DNA of 64,000 nucleotides. Source: Rhodobacterales bacterium HKCCSP123. GTDB taxonomy: Bacteria; Pseudomonadota; Alphaproteobacteria; Rhodobacterales; Rhodobacteraceae. The stretch spans positions 31,398-95,397 of the forward strand of contig WVSO01000006.1 in assembly GCA_015689745.1 (NCBI GenBank). The letters are read 5' to 3'. The notes beneath the pieces were generated by a model that worked only from the letters and a program-made list of their open reading frames with translations, was not told where the DNA came from and did not search any database. Shown here in pieces: positions 54,480 through 63,805 of this stretch. A program made the translations under genes and the position numbers. Numbering within the stretch: position 1 is the stretch's first letter; each line of letters starts with the position of its first letter.

Positions 54480-55331
54480 GTGCCGGTGGCGCCGCGTCCC
54501 CGGTTGCTCCGGTGGAGGCGTCCCGCCCGCGGCGCGTCTGTCGCGGCGGGCCTGTGGCTGGCCGGGGCCCTTGGCGCCGCCGCCTGCGAGACCCCGCCCT
54601 GGCAGGGCGTGGCGATGGCGGGATCGCTCGCCCGGATCGACGCGGGCCAGGGCCCCGTCGCCGCCTGGTACGAAGACCCCACGACGCGCTACGCCCACGG
54701 CGTGCTGGGTGACGCGGTCGAGGCGGGCACGCTCGCCGTGCAGACCGCCCCCGCGCCTGCCTGCCGCGTGGCCCGGATCACCCTGCCGCCGTCCGAGGTG
54801 TTCGAGGACATCGCCCCCCGCCTCGCCGATCTCGACGGCGATGGCCGGGCCGAGATCATCGCCGTCCACAGCCACCGCGACCGCGGCGCGCGCCTCGCCG
54901 TCTATGCCGTGGCGCCCGACGGCAGCACCCTGCAACTCGCCGCCGCCACGCCGCATATCGGCCGCACGAACCGCTGGCTCGCACCCCTCGGCGCCGCGGA
55001 CCTCGACGGTGACGGCGCGACCGAGATCGCCTACATCGACCGCCCCCACCTCGCCCGCACGCTGCGCGTCTGGCGCTACCTGCCCGCCGGCCCGGGGCAG
55101 GGCACCCTGACCGAGGTTGCGGCCCTCGAGGGGCTGACCAACCACCGCATCGGCGAGGCCTTCATCTCGGGCGGCCTGCGCGACTGCGGCTCCGGCCCAG
55201 AGATCATCACCGCCGACGCTTCATGGTCCCGCGTGATGGCCACCCGCCTCGGTAGCGCCACCCTCACCACCCGCGCCCTCGGCCCGTGGAGCCCTGCGGC
55301 CGTCGCCGATGTGCTGGCCTGCCGCCACTGA
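54480..55331 (+). CDS. Exported FG-GAP/VCBS-like repeat protein
   Basis: 283 residues from GTG 54480. A signal peptide with basic N-terminus ends near LGAAAC, which could also be a lipobox (GAAAC, Cys36). Two calcium-binding-like DLDGDGRAEI and DLDGDGATEIAYID motifs at about 120 and 180 are the FG-GAP/VCBS beta-propeller signature, so a beta-propeller of a few blades outside the cytoplasm is expected. It is coupled to the ferredoxin gene by a 3-base gap, but a functional link is not obvious. Confidence 0.8.
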   Translation: MPVAPRPRLLRWRRPARGASVAAGLWLAGALGAAACETPPWQGVAMAGSLARIDAGQGPVAAWYEDPTTRYAHGVLGDAVEAGTLAVQTAPAPACRVARITLPPSEVFEDIAPRLADLDGDGRAEIIAVHSHRDRGARLAVYAVAPDGSTLQLAAATPHIGRTNRWLAPLGAADLDGDGATEIAYIDRPHLARTLRVWRYLPAGPGQGTLTEVAALEGLTNHRIGEAFISGGLRDCGSGPEIITADASWSRVMATRLGSATLTTRALGPWSPAAVADVLACRH

Positions 55332-55362
55332 CCGCCCGTTAACCTTAACGCGCGCGCCCTCC

Positions 55363-55385
55363 CTTCACCTTTCCCAAAATACGCA
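55363..55385. repeat. Dispersed 23-base motif, copy B
   Basis: A 23-base copy beginning CTTCACCTTTC and ending AAATACGCA, 31 bases after the VCBS-like gene and upstream of aspS. It shares 19 of 23 bases with copy A at 30125-30147. Just before it, CGTTAA-CC-TTAACG (55337-55350) forms a small inverted repeat. Confidence 0.5.
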
Positions 55386-55494
55386 TGTCCCACGGTGCCG
55401 CCGGCTCTGCCGCCGGGGTTGACTTCACCGCCCGCCGACGCTCTATCGGCGCGACGCCAGACCCGAGCCGAGACACCCAGAAAAGGGACCGCCC

Positions 55495-57273
55495 ATGCAC
55501 GCCTTCCGCAGCCACACCTGCGCCGCCCTGACCGCCGCCAATACCGGCGAAACCGTCCGCCTGTCGGGCTGGGTCCATCGCCGGCGCGACCATGGCGGCG
55601 TGATCTTCATCGACCTGCGCGACCATTACGGGATCACCCAGGTTCTCTGCGACCCCGACAGCCCGGTCTTCTCGCAGGTGGAAAAGCTGCGGGCCGAATA
55701 CTGCATCCGCATCGACGGCACGGTGAAGGCGCGCGACCCCGAGCTGGTGAACCCCAAGATCCCCACCGGCGAGATCGAGGTCTTCATCCGCGACATGGAA
55801 ATCCTAGGCGGGGTCTCGGGCGAGCTGCCGCTGCAGGTCTTCGGCGACCAGGAATACCCCGAGGAGACGCGCCTCAAGTACCGCTACCTCGACCTGCGCC
55901 GCGAGGCGATGCAGTCGAACATGACGCTCCGCTCCGACGTCGTCGCCTCGATCCGCCGCCGGATGTGGGACATCGGCTTCCGCGAGTACCAGACGCCGAT
56001 CATCACCGCCTCGTCCCCCGAGGGCGCGCGCGACTTCCTCGTGCCCTCGCGGCTGCACCCGGGCAAGTTCTACGCCCTGCCCCAGGCCCCGCAGCAGTTC
56101 AAGCAGCTCCTGATGGTGTCGGGCTTCGACAAGTATTTCCAGATCGCGCCCTGTTTCCGCGACGAGGACCCGCGCGCCGACCGTTCGCCCACCGATTTCT
56201 ACCAGCTCGACCTCGAGATGTCCTTCGTCGAGCAGGAAGACGTGTTCCACACGATCGAGCCGGTTCTGAAGTGCGTCTTCGCCGAGTTCGGCAAGGGCCG
56301 CACCGTCGACCAGGTCTGGCCGCGCATTTCCTACCGGGATGCAGCGCTCTGGTACGGCACCGACAAGCCCGACCTGCGCAACCCGATCAAGATGAGCCGC
56401 GTGTCCGAGCATTTCGCAGGCTCCGGCTTCGCGATCTTCGCCAAGATCCTCGAGCAGGAGGGCACCGAGGTCCGCGCGATCCCCGCTCCGGGTGGCGGCA
56501 GCCGCAAGTTCTGCGACCGGATGAATTCCTGGGCCCAGAAAGAGGGGCTGCCGGGGATGGGCTACATCTTCTGGCGCGACGGCGAGGACGGGCTGGAAGC
56601 CGCGGGGCCGCTCGCCAAGAACATCGGCCCCGAACGGACCGAGGCGATCCGTCAGCAACTGCATCTGAACAAGGGCGATGCCGCCTTCTTCCTTGCCGGC
56701 AAGCCGCATGAGTTCGAGGGCGTGGCGGGCCGCGCCCGCGTGGCCATCGGCGAAGAGCTGGGCCTTGTCGACGAAAGCCGCTTCGCCTTCGCCTGGATCG
56801 TCGATTTCCCGATGTACGAGAAGGACGACGAGACGGGCCGCGTGGATTTCAGCCACAATCCCTTCTCGATGCCGCAGGGCGGTCTCGACGCGCTCTCGGG
56901 CGATCCGCTCGACGTGCTGGGCTACCAGTACGACCTCGCCTGCAACGGTTACGAGATCGTGTCGGGCGCGATCCGGAACCACAAGCCGGAAATCATGTTC
57001 AAGGCCTTCGAGCTTGCAGGCTACGGCGCGGACGAGGTCCGCAAGCGCTTCGGCGGCATGGTCAACGCGTTCCAGTACGGTGCCCCGCCGCACGGGGGCT
57101 GCGCCGCGGGCATCGACCGGATCGTGATGATCCTGGCGGGCACCTCGAACATCCGCGAGGTCATCCTCTTCCCGATGAACCAGCGGGCCGAGGACCTGAT
57201 GATGAGCGCGCCATCCGAGCCCACCAGCGATCAGCTGATGGAGCTTGGCCTGCGCGTCATTCCAAGGGAGTGA
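55495..57273 (+). CDS. aspS: Aspartyl-tRNA synthetase
   Basis: 592 residues, the bacterial long type. An N-terminal anticodon-binding OB fold ([20 protein letters not shown]) is followed by the class II core: [20 protein letters not shown], motif 2 [20 protein letters not shown], the bacterial GAD insertion domain (about 290-410), and motif 3 in [18 protein letters not shown]. Charges tRNA-Asp; in bacteria with GatCAB it may also misacylate tRNA-Asn. Starts behind AAAAGGGACC. Confidence 0.98.
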   Translation: MHAFRSHTCAALTAANTGETVRLSGWVHRRRDHGGVIFIDLRDHYGITQVLCDPDSPVFSQVEKLRAEYCIRIDGTVKARDPELVNPKIPTGEIEVFIRDMEILGGVSGELPLQVFGDQEYPEETRLKYRYLDLRREAMQSNMTLRSDVVASIRRRMWDIGFREYQTPIITASSPEGARDFLVPSRLHPGKFYALPQAPQQFKQLLMVSGFDKYFQIAPCFRDEDPRADRSPTDFYQLDLEMSFVEQEDVFHTIEPVLKCVFAEFGKGRTVDQVWPRISYRDAALWYGTDKPDLRNPIKMSRVSEHFAGSGFAIFAKILEQEGTEVRAIPAPGGGSRKFCDRMNSWAQKEGLPGMGYIFWRDGEDGLEAAGPLAKNIGPERTEAIRQQLHLNKGDAAFFLAGKPHEFEGVAGRARVAIGEELGLVDESRFAFAWIVDFPMYEKDDETGRVDFSHNPFSMPQGGLDALSGDPLDVLGYQYDLACNGYEIVSGAIRNHKPEIMFKAFELAGYGADEVRKRFGGMVNAFQYGAPPHGGCAAGIDRIVMILAGTSNIREVILFPMNQRAEDLMMSAPSEPTSDQLMELGLRVIPRE

Positions 57274-57374
57274 CCCTCGGGGCAGGGGCGCGGGCCTGCC
57301 GATCTCCGTCCGGGGCGTTCCGTGAGCGATGGCGCCGGTTGGATCGGATCGGATCGGCTCACGTCCCGCCCGCG

Positions 57375-58082
57375 TCAGATCGCCATCGGCATCGCCCGGA
57401 TGCGTTGTGACAGGAAGGCGCGCAGGATCGAGCGGTCCACCGGGCCGACGGTGTCACCCAGCCCCAGGGCGCATTCCTCAAGTGCCGTGTCATGCGCGCT
57501 CCGGGCAAGGCCCAGCAGGAACCGGCGCAGGTAACCGACGGGCGGTGCATCGAGCGCCAGCAGGTCCATCGCGTGACTCAGGTCCTCGCGAAAGGACAGA
57601 AGGTCGGGCGCCAGCACGGTCGTGTCCGCTGCCCGCGGGAATTTCGGCTTCATGTCATCGGGCACATGCGCCAGGACCGCGGCCTGGAACGCCGCGAGGG
57701 ATTCCACCGGTTTCGGCAGGAAGCCGTCGGCGCCGGCCGCCATCGCCTCGCCCGCCGCCGTCTCGCGCTCGGCGCCCGAGGTCCCCAGAAGGATCGGAAC
57801 CCGCGGTTGCATGGCGTTCATCGTCCGCAGCAGGTCGAGGCCCGAACCGTCCGGCAGGCCGAGGTCGATGATCCCGATCGCGGGGCGATAGACGTTCAGG
57901 TGACGTTCGGCCGATGCGATACAATCGGCCCGCCGGATCCGCGCACCGGACCGCAGGCACAGCAGGCGCAGCGCCTCGGACGCGTAGCGGCTGTCCTCCA
58001 CCACGAGGACCGTCAGCCCAAGGAGCGGCCGCTCGGCCGTGGGCCTGGGCCGGAAGACCAGATCGGCAACCGTGTCGTCCAT
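57375..58082 (-). CDS. Response regulator with an unassigned helical output region
   Basis: 235 residues from ATG 58082 (AGGAGGG upstream; TTG 58088 is an alternative). Receiver domain ~22-140: acidic pocket Glu29-Asp30 in VVEDSRYASEALRL, phospho-acceptor Asp73 in IGIIDLGLPDGSG, Thr101 in LLGTSG and Lys124 in LPKPVE. The C-terminal ~95 residues are helical (FREDLSHAMDLLALDAPPVG, RRFLLGLARSAHDTALEECA) and match no output domain I know; an Hpt-like or dimerisation role is possible. No histidine kinase is adjacent, so it is an orphan. Confidence 0.85.
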   Translation of the reverse strand: MDDTVADLVFRPRPTAERPLLGLTVLVVEDSRYASEALRLLCLRSGARIRRADCIASAERHLNVYRPAIGIIDLGLPDGSGLDLLRTMNAMQPRVPILLGTSGAERETAAGEAMAAGADGFLPKPVESLAAFQAAVLAHVPDDMKPKFPRAADTTVLAPDLLSFREDLSHAMDLLALDAPPVGYLRRFLLGLARSAHDTALEECALGLGDTVGPVDRSILRAFLSQRIRAMPMAI

Positions 58083-58250
58083 GTCCAATATCCCTCCTGG
58101 ATCCTGACGAGTCGCGTTTCGCCCCGATTAGAGACAGGTTGGGTTGACGGATGGTTAATGCGGCCGCACGCCCCTGCGGCGCTTCACCTCTTGGCAGCCC
58201 GGGTCGCCCGGGCCATATCAGGCGGCAACCGGAGAACGAGGAGCCCCACC

Positions 58251-58655
58251 ATGATCGGCCGCCTGAACCATGTCGCCATCGCCGTCCCCGACCTCGAGGC
58301 CGCCGCCGCGCAATACCGCGATACGCTGGGCGCCAAGGTGAACCCGCCCCAGGACGAGCCCGACCATGGGGTCACCGTCGTCTTCATCGAACTGCCGAAC
58401 ACCAAGATCGAACTGCTCTATCCCTTGGGCGAGAACTCTCCGATCCGGGGCTTTCTCGACAAGAACCCCTCGGGCGGCATCCATCACGTCTGTTACGAGG
58501 TCGAGGATATCCTGGCCGCGCGCGACCGGCTGAAGGCTTCGGGCGCGCGCGTCCTGGGCGATGGCGAGCCCAAGATCGGTGCGCATGGGAAACCCGTTCT
58601 CTTCCTGCATCCCAAGGATTTCACCGGCACCCTCGTCGAGCTGGAGCAGGTCTGA
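58251..58655 (+). CDS. mce: Methylmalonyl-CoA epimerase
   Basis: Interconverts (2R)- and (2S)-methylmalonyl-CoA in propionate and ethylmalonyl-CoA metabolism. 134 residues, VOC fold. RLNHVAIAVPDLEAAAAQYR gives the first metal His, GGIHHVCYEVEDI the second and GTLVELEQV the terminal Glu; LLYPLGENSPIRGFLDKNP is diagnostic. Its stop overlaps the DUF1467 start (TGATG). Confidence 0.95.
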   Translation: MIGRLNHVAIAVPDLEAAAAQYRDTLGAKVNPPQDEPDHGVTVVFIELPNTKIELLYPLGENSPIRGFLDKNPSGGIHHVCYEVEDILAARDRLKASGARVLGDGEPKIGAHGKPVLFLHPKDFTGTLVELEQV

Positions 58656-58936
58656 TGGGCGTCGTCACCGGCCTGGTGCTTTACGCGATCATCTGGTTCA
58701 TGACGTTGTTCGTCGTCTTGCAGGTCGGCGTCACCAGCCAGTCCGACGCGGGTGAGCGTGTCACGGGAACGCACGGCTCCGCCCCGGTCGATCCTCAGCT
58801 CAAGCGCCGTTTCCTCGTCACGTCCGGCATTGCCGCCGCCATCTGGGCGGTGATCGCGGGCGTCATCCTCACCGGCGCGATCACGATCGAGGATATCGAC
58901 CTTTTCACCCGGTTCGGGCTGGGCGATCCGCGCTGA
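58655..58936 (+). CDS. DUF1467 family membrane protein
   Basis: 93 residues with two helices (about 5-27 and 57-77). The form GLVLYAIIWFMTLFVVLQVG, the GTHGSAPVDPQLKRRFL loop and the ITIEDID region match DUF1467, which commonly follows mce in alphaproteobacteria. Translationally coupled to mce. Its end overlaps the convergent EI24 gene by 32 bases. Function unknown. Confidence 0.88.
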   Translation: MGVVTGLVLYAIIWFMTLFVVLQVGVTSQSDAGERVTGTHGSAPVDPQLKRRFLVTSGIAAAIWAVIAGVILTGAITIEDIDLFTRFGLGDPR

Positions 58937-59612
58937 GCATGTGGTAGAGGTGGGTGAAGACCGCCGCACCCAGAACCGGTACAAGCAGGTTCACCACCGG
59001 GATGGTCAGCGGAATGACCATCAGCACACCGGCGGCGAACAGCGTCCAGCCGTGCCGCCGCCGAAAGGCGCGCGCGCCAGCGGCATCCGTGCGCCGCAAC
59101 GCCACGAGCTGCGCGTATTCCCGGCCAAGCAGCAACCCGTTCACCGCCCAGAACAGGACCGGCGCGATGGGTGCGAAGATCAGGTAGGCCACCAGCGCCA
59201 GAAGGTTCACGCCGATCACGACGCCGAGGAATTTCGCCCCGTCCGCGATCCCCTCGGCGATGCCGATGGTCCGCGCCGGCGGCAGGCGGGGATAGTGCCG
59301 GTCCTCGACCGCATCGGCCACCTGTTCCAGGAAGATGCCCATGAAGGCCGAGGCGACGGGCACCATCAGGAAGACCGACAGGAGCAGGAACAGCGGCACC
59401 GCCGCCCAACTCAAGGCGTTGTCGACCCAGGTGATCTCGCCGATCCAGGGGAGCGTGAACGCATCCGGCAGCAGCCAGCCGATCAGCACCACGAAGGCTG
59501 CGTAGAAGGCGACCAGCAGCGCGACCGTCAGGCCCACGCCCGAGGCCAGAACGCCGAGGAAGCGGCGGTCGGACAGCTGCCCGAGCGCGCGGGAAAAGGC
59601 CGTGAAGATCAT
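58905..59612 (-). CDS. EI24 domain (CysZ-like) membrane protein
   Basis: 235 residues with four to five hydrophobic helices. The segments VASAFMGIFLEQVADAVEDR, KFLGVVIGVNLLALVAYLIF and FWAVNGLLLGREYAQLVALR fit the EI24/CysZ family; CysZ proteins are sulfate channels, but alphaproteobacterial members are uncharacterised. The ATG overlaps the nitroreductase stop by four bases. Confidence 0.85.
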   Translation of the reverse strand: MIFTAFSRALGQLSDRRFLGVLASGVGLTVALLVAFYAAFVVLIGWLLPDAFTLPWIGEITWVDNALSWAAVPLFLLLSVFLMVPVASAFMGIFLEQVADAVEDRHYPRLPPARTIGIAEGIADGAKFLGVVIGVNLLALVAYLIFAPIAPVLFWAVNGLLLGREYAQLVALRRTDAAGARAFRRRHGWTLFAAGVLMVIPLTIPVVNLLVPVLGAAVFTHLYHMLSADRPARTG

Positions 59613-60181
59613 GTCTCGATCCAGCGGGTGAGGGCGTCGATGTCCGGCCGTGGCCGGTCCGCGGGTTCGCGAGCGGGCGTGCCGAGGTGGACGAAACCCG
59701 TCACCAGCTCGGGCGCCGCGATGCCGAACGCCGCACCAAGGAATTCCGTGTCGCGCGCCATCCAGCTGGTCAGCCAATGGCCCCCGAATCCCGCCGCCTC
59801 GGCGGCATTCACCAGGCTCAGGCAGGCCAGCGCGGCGGTTTGTTCCTGCTCGATCAGGGGCACCGTGCTTTCGGTCGCAGGGCTGAAGATCACCGCGACC
59901 GTCATCGGCGCGTCATCGAAGGCACCGGCCTGCTTCGCCAGCTTGTCGGGATCGCGGCCCTGCCGGGCCCCGATCTCGCGCGTCTGCGCGGCAAGCCGGT
60001 CCACGGCCGGTTTCCGCAGCACGAGGAAGCGGAAGGGTACAAGCTTGCCGTGATCGGGCACGCGGGCGGCCGCGGCGAGCAGCTGCCTGAGCGCGGTGTC
60101 CTCCGGGGCGGGGGACGTCAGCAGCCGCACCGGCACCGAACGGCGGGTCAACAAGAACTCGAGGGGTGTACGCGTATCCAT
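59609..60181 (-). CDS. Nitroreductase family protein
   Basis: 190 residues. N-terminal FLLTRRSVPVRLL with the FMN-phosphate arginines, ARVPDHGKLVPFRFLVLR, and the C-terminal AAEAAGFGGHWLTSW and GFVHLGTP motifs match the YdjA-like minimal nitroreductases. FMN-dependent reduction of nitro or quinone compounds by NAD(P)H. Operon with the EI24 gene. Confidence 0.9.
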   Translation of the reverse strand: MDTRTPLEFLLTRRSVPVRLLTSPAPEDTALRQLLAAAARVPDHGKLVPFRFLVLRKPAVDRLAAQTREIGARQGRDPDKLAKQAGAFDDAPMTVAVIFSPATESTVPLIEQEQTAALACLSLVNAAEAAGFGGHWLTSWMARDTEFLGAAFGIAAPELVTGFVHLGTPAREPADRPRPDIDALTRWIET

Positions 60182-60422
60182 GCCTCGCCATGTCTGTTCT
60201 CCGATGCCGCCGATCAAGGGCAAATCGGCCCATGCCGTCTCCGGGCACGGGAAAAGACGCGATCCGCCGGTGCCACGGGCCCCGCCAACGCCCGCGCCGG
60301 GCCGGGCCGAAGCAGTCGTTCGCGCCGTGTTAATAGCAATTGTAATAATTGACATAGGTCATGGTGCGGGCGGGCCGGTGTGGTCTCCTCGGTCTGCCGA
60401 GATTCGACAGGAGGAGGTCGAC

Positions 60423-60821
60423 ATGAAGGGTTCACTGTTTGCGGGCACCGCCGCCCTGGTGCTGATCGCGTCGGGCGCCTTCGCCCAGGACCAGGCGGGA
60501 CGCGAGGAATACATGATTGCCTGCGCCGGGTGTCATGGCGAGTCCGCCATGGGGGATGGGCCCTTGGCCCGTGTCCTCAACATCGCCACGCCCGACCTGA
60601 CGCATATGGCGGCCTCTTCGGCCGATGGAGAGTTCCCCTTTCAATACGCGGTCTGGATGATTGACGGACGTAACGTCATCCGGGCGCATGGTGCCGAGAT
60701 GCCTGTCTGGGGCAACCGCTTCCAGGCCTCGGCGACCAGCGAACGGGGCGAGTCCGCCGAGATGATCGCGCGGGGGCGCATCCTGTCCCTCGTCTACTAC
60801 CTCGAAGCGATACAGCAGTAA
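60423..60821 (+). CDS. Periplasmic c-type cytochrome
   Basis: 132 residues. A signal peptide ends at FAQ (residue 22). A single haem site CAGCH (Cys34, Cys37, His38) and the likely distal ligand Met93 in GAEMPVWG define a small class I cytochrome c. GGAGGAGGT before ATG 60423. Divergent from the nitroreductase gene; the 241-base upstream region includes CAATT-N5-AATTG at 60337-60351 of unknown meaning. Electron-transfer partner unknown. Confidence 0.9.
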   Translation: MKGSLFAGTAALVLIASGAFAQDQAGREEYMIACAGCHGESAMGDGPLARVLNIATPDLTHMAASSADGEFPFQYAVWMIDGRNVIRAHGAEMPVWGNRFQASATSERGESAEMIARGRILSLVYYLEAIQQ

Positions 60822-60834
60822 CCCCTCGGAGGAC

Positions 60835-60883
60835 GCCGGGCGGTCCGCGGCCCGCCACGACAGGGGCCCGCGGGCCGCCCGGC
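60835..60883. terminator. Large GC hairpin between the cytochrome c and topA genes
   Basis: GCCGGGCGG (60835-60843) pairs exactly with CCGCCCGGC (60875-60883); inside, the CCGCGG at 60845-60850 pairs with the one at 60868-60873. It starts 13 bases after the cytochrome stop, between convergent genes. Confidence 0.55.
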
Positions 60884-60964
60884 ACCTGTCGGCCGGATGG
60901 GCCGTGCACCCCGCCGGAAGGTGGAGGGTGTACGTCAGGGCGCGCCCGCGCCCTTCGCCGGGCG

Positions 60965-63646
60965 TCAGGACTTTTTCCTGGTGGTCCGCTTCTTGCCGGT
61001 GCCCTTGCCGCCCTTCGCCTGCTTCTCCGCGATGAGCGCGACCGCCTGTTCCATGCTCAGCGCCTCGGGTTCCACGTCCTTGGGCAGGGTCGCGTTGACC
61101 TTGTCCCACTTGACGTACGGCCCGTAGCGGCCGGCCATGACGTTGACGGGCCCGCCGTGCTCCGGGTGCTCGCCCAGCTCCTTCAGCGGCGCCGCTGCCG
61201 AGGCGCCCCGCCCGCCGCGGCCCGCGGCCTTGGCCGCCAGCAGTTCGACCGCGTGGTTCATGCCGATCGTCCAGACCTCCTCGACCTCGGGCAGGTTGGC
61301 GTAGAGCGGCTTTGCCGCATCCCTGGCCTTGTAGCTGACGAAGGGGCCATAGCGCCCGATCCCGGCCTCGACCGGTTCGCCATCCGCGGGGTGGTCACCC
61401 ACGCGGCGCGGCAGGTTCAGGAGCTTCAGCGCCTTCTCGATGTCCATCTCCTCGGCCGACCAACCCTTTGGCAGGGAGGCGCGCTTGGGCTTCTTCACCT
61501 CTTCGGTGACCTCGCCCAGCTGGACATAGGGACCGAACCGCCCGTCGCGCAGCGTGACGGGTTCTGACGTGTCGGGGTCGACGCCCAGCATCTTGCCGTC
61601 CGGCCCGATCGCCGTGCCGTCCTCGCCATCGGGATTCGGCGGGCCGAAGGGGCGGGTGTAGCGGCACTCGGGATAGTTCGAGCAGCCGATGAAGGCCCCG
61701 CCCGACCGCGCCGTGCGCATCGAAAGCCGCCCCATGCCGCAATTCGGGCAAAGCCGCGGGTCCGTCCCGTCCGCCGTCGGCGGGAAGAGATGCGGCTCCA
61801 GCACCTCGTTGATCTTCTCCAGCACATCCGTGATCCGCAGTTCCGCGGTTTCCGAGATCGCCGCCGAGAAATCGCGCCAGAAGGCGTCGAGCACGTCCTT
61901 GTAGGCGCGATCCCCCGCGCTGACCTCGTCGAGCTGGTTCTCGAGATCGGCGGTGAAGTCGTATTCCACGTATTTGCGGAAGTAATTGACAAGGAAGGCC
62001 GTCACCAGCCGCCCCTTGTCCTCGGGGATCAGGCGGTTCTTGTCCTTGCGGACGTAGCCGCGCGCGACGATCGTGTCGAGGATGCTGGCATAGGTCGAAG
62101 GCCGCCCGATGCCCAGCTCCTCCATCCGCTTGACCAGCGTCGCCTCGGTGTAGCGGGGCGGCGGCTGGGTGAAATGCTGCTGGCCCAGAACCGCGCCATC
62201 GGCGGACAGAAGCGCCGCCTCGGAATTGCGCAGATCGCCGCCAGCCTCGGCCTCGACGACCGCGTCGGACTGGCCCGCGAGCTTCGCCCAATCCGCGCTC
62301 AAGCCCTGCGCGGCGGGCTTCAGCCGGTCGCCCTGCGTGATCTGCGGCAGGCGGTTGCCGTCCTCGTCCTCGACATCGTCGCGCCCCTCTTCATAGACCT
62401 TTAGGAACCCGTCGAAGAGCACGACCTGCCCCGTCGCGCGCAGCTCGACCTGCCCGTCGGGCGCGCCGATGGTGACCGTCGTCCGCTCCAGCCGCGCGGC
62501 CTCCATCTGGCTGGCGATGGTGCGCTTCCAGATCAGCTCGTAGAGCTTGCGCTGGTCATCTTCCGACAGGCGAATGTCGCCCGGCGCCTTGCCCATGTCG
62601 GTGGGCCGGATGCACTCATGCGCCTCCTGCGCGTTCTTGGCCTTGTTCTTGTACATCCGCGGGTCGGCGGGGACATACTCGGCCCCGTAGCGCGACTTGA
62701 TCGTGTCGCGCGCGGCATGGACGGCCTCGGGCGCCATGTCGATCCCGTCGGTCCGCATGTAGGTGATGTGGCCCGCCTCGTAGAGGCGTTGCGCCGCGTT
62801 CATCGTCTGGCGCGCGCCCATGCCGAACTTTCGGCTCGCCTCCTGCTGGAGGGTCGAGGTCATGAAGGGCGGCGCGGGGTTTCGGCTGGCGGGCTTGGCC
62901 TCGACGCCTGTGACGGACAGCGCGCGGGACGAGACGGCCTGCACCGCCATGCCCGCTTCCACGGCGGTTTTCAGATCGTAGCGGTCGAGCTTCCTGCCCC
63001 GCAGATGCGTCAGCCGCGCCTCGAAGGCCTGCCCGCGCGGCGTTTCCAGCATGGCGCGCACCGACCAGTATTCGCGGGCGCGGAACGCCTCGATCTCCAT
63101 CTCGCGGTCGGTGATGATCCGCAGCGCCACGGACTGCACCCGGCCCGCCGACTTCGCCCCCGGCAGCTTTCGCCAGAGGATCGGCGACAGGCTGAAGCCC
63201 ACGAGGTAGTCCAGGGCGCGGCGGGCGAGATAGGCTTCGACCAGTTCCATGTCGACCTGCCGGGGGGTCTTCATCGCCTCGGTCACGGCCGACTTGGTGA
63301 TCGCGTTGAAGACGACGCGGCTGACCTCGGTGCCCGCCTTGATCGCCTTGCGCTTGGTCAGTGCCTCCTGCAGGTGCCAGCTGATCGCCTCGCCCTCGCG
63401 GTCGGGGTCGGTGGCGAGGATGAGCGTATTGTCGTCCTTCAGCGCATCCGCGATCGCCTTGACGTGTTTCTTGCTGTCGGCGCCCACCTCCCACAGCATC
63501 TCGAAGCCGTGCTCGGGATCGACCGAACCATCCTTCGAAGGCAGGTCGCGGACATGGCCGTACGAGGCCAGCACCGTGTAGTCGCTGCCGAGATACTTGT
63601 TGATTGTCTTTGCCTTGGCAGGCGATTCTACGACGACGACGGGCAT
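60965..63646 (-). CDS. topA: DNA topoisomerase I
   Basis: Type IA topoisomerase relaxing negative supercoils. 893 residues. TOPRIM domain from MPVVVVESPAKAKTINKYLG with the DPDREGEAISWHL metal motif; active-site Tyr296 in HITYMRTDGIDM. A single C4 zinc ribbon follows (CPNCGMGRLSMRTARSGGAF and CSNYPEC), then repeats of the alphaproteobacterial C-terminal type (GRFGPYVQLGE, GRYGPFVSYK, GRYGPYVKWDK) and a Lys-rich tail. Downstream of dprA on the same strand. Confidence 0.98.
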   Translation of the reverse strand: MPVVVVESPAKAKTINKYLGSDYTVLASYGHVRDLPSKDGSVDPEHGFEMLWEVGADSKKHVKAIADALKDDNTLILATDPDREGEAISWHLQEALTKRKAIKAGTEVSRVVFNAITKSAVTEAMKTPRQVDMELVEAYLARRALDYLVGFSLSPILWRKLPGAKSAGRVQSVALRIITDREMEIEAFRAREYWSVRAMLETPRGQAFEARLTHLRGRKLDRYDLKTAVEAGMAVQAVSSRALSVTGVEAKPASRNPAPPFMTSTLQQEASRKFGMGARQTMNAAQRLYEAGHITYMRTDGIDMAPEAVHAARDTIKSRYGAEYVPADPRMYKNKAKNAQEAHECIRPTDMGKAPGDIRLSEDDQRKLYELIWKRTIASQMEAARLERTTVTIGAPDGQVELRATGQVVLFDGFLKVYEEGRDDVEDEDGNRLPQITQGDRLKPAAQGLSADWAKLAGQSDAVVEAEAGGDLRNSEAALLSADGAVLGQQHFTQPPPRYTEATLVKRMEELGIGRPSTYASILDTIVARGYVRKDKNRLIPEDKGRLVTAFLVNYFRKYVEYDFTADLENQLDEVSAGDRAYKDVLDAFWRDFSAAISETAELRITDVLEKINEVLEPHLFPPTADGTDPRLCPNCGMGRLSMRTARSGGAFIGCSNYPECRYTRPFGPPNPDGEDGTAIGPDGKMLGVDPDTSEPVTLRDGRFGPYVQLGEVTEEVKKPKRASLPKGWSAEEMDIEKALKLLNLPRRVGDHPADGEPVEAGIGRYGPFVSYKARDAAKPLYANLPEVEEVWTIGMNHAVELLAAKAAGRGGRGASAAAPLKELGEHPEHGGPVNVMAGRYGPYVKWDKVNATLPKDVEPEALSMEQAVALIAEKQAKGGKGTGKKRTTRKKS

Positions 63647-63753
63647 ACGGATACAGTCCTTCGGGGGCTTCGGCCCGGATGGGGGCCCAATGGCGGCGGA
63701 CCATGTGGCGTCTCTGGCCGGCTTGTCAATGCGGCAGGGGGGTGGTCTTCCGC

Positions 63754-63770
63754 CCTCATTTACAATGAGG
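63754..63770. promoter_or_regulatory. Hairpin between dprA and topA
   Basis: CCTCATT-TAC-AATGAGG, a 7-bp stem with a 3-base loop followed by AATTTT on the plus strand. It could be part of the topA control region or end a transcript from dprA. The first possibility is preferred because the flank is A/T-rich. Confidence 0.35.
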
Positions 63771-63805
63771 AATTTTCGGTGGTTCCGCGCGGCGGCCCCC
63801 GCGCC

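Noticed and set aside
57341..57357. GGATCGGATCGGATCGG tandem repeat
   Set aside because: Only three units of five bases, intergenic, with no sign of being more than chance or a minor slippage tract.
58144..58158. TTGA-N7-TTAA as a CtrA box upstream of mce, and TTAA-N7-TAAA near 11140
   Set aside because: Each has one mismatch to TTAA-N7-TTAAC and such near matches are common by chance; no supporting context.
60337..60351. CAATT-N5-AATTG as an FNR/Crp-type operator before the cytochrome c gene
   Set aside because: It does not fit TTGAT-N4-ATCAA or TGTGA-N6-TCACA; kept only as a note in the gene entry.
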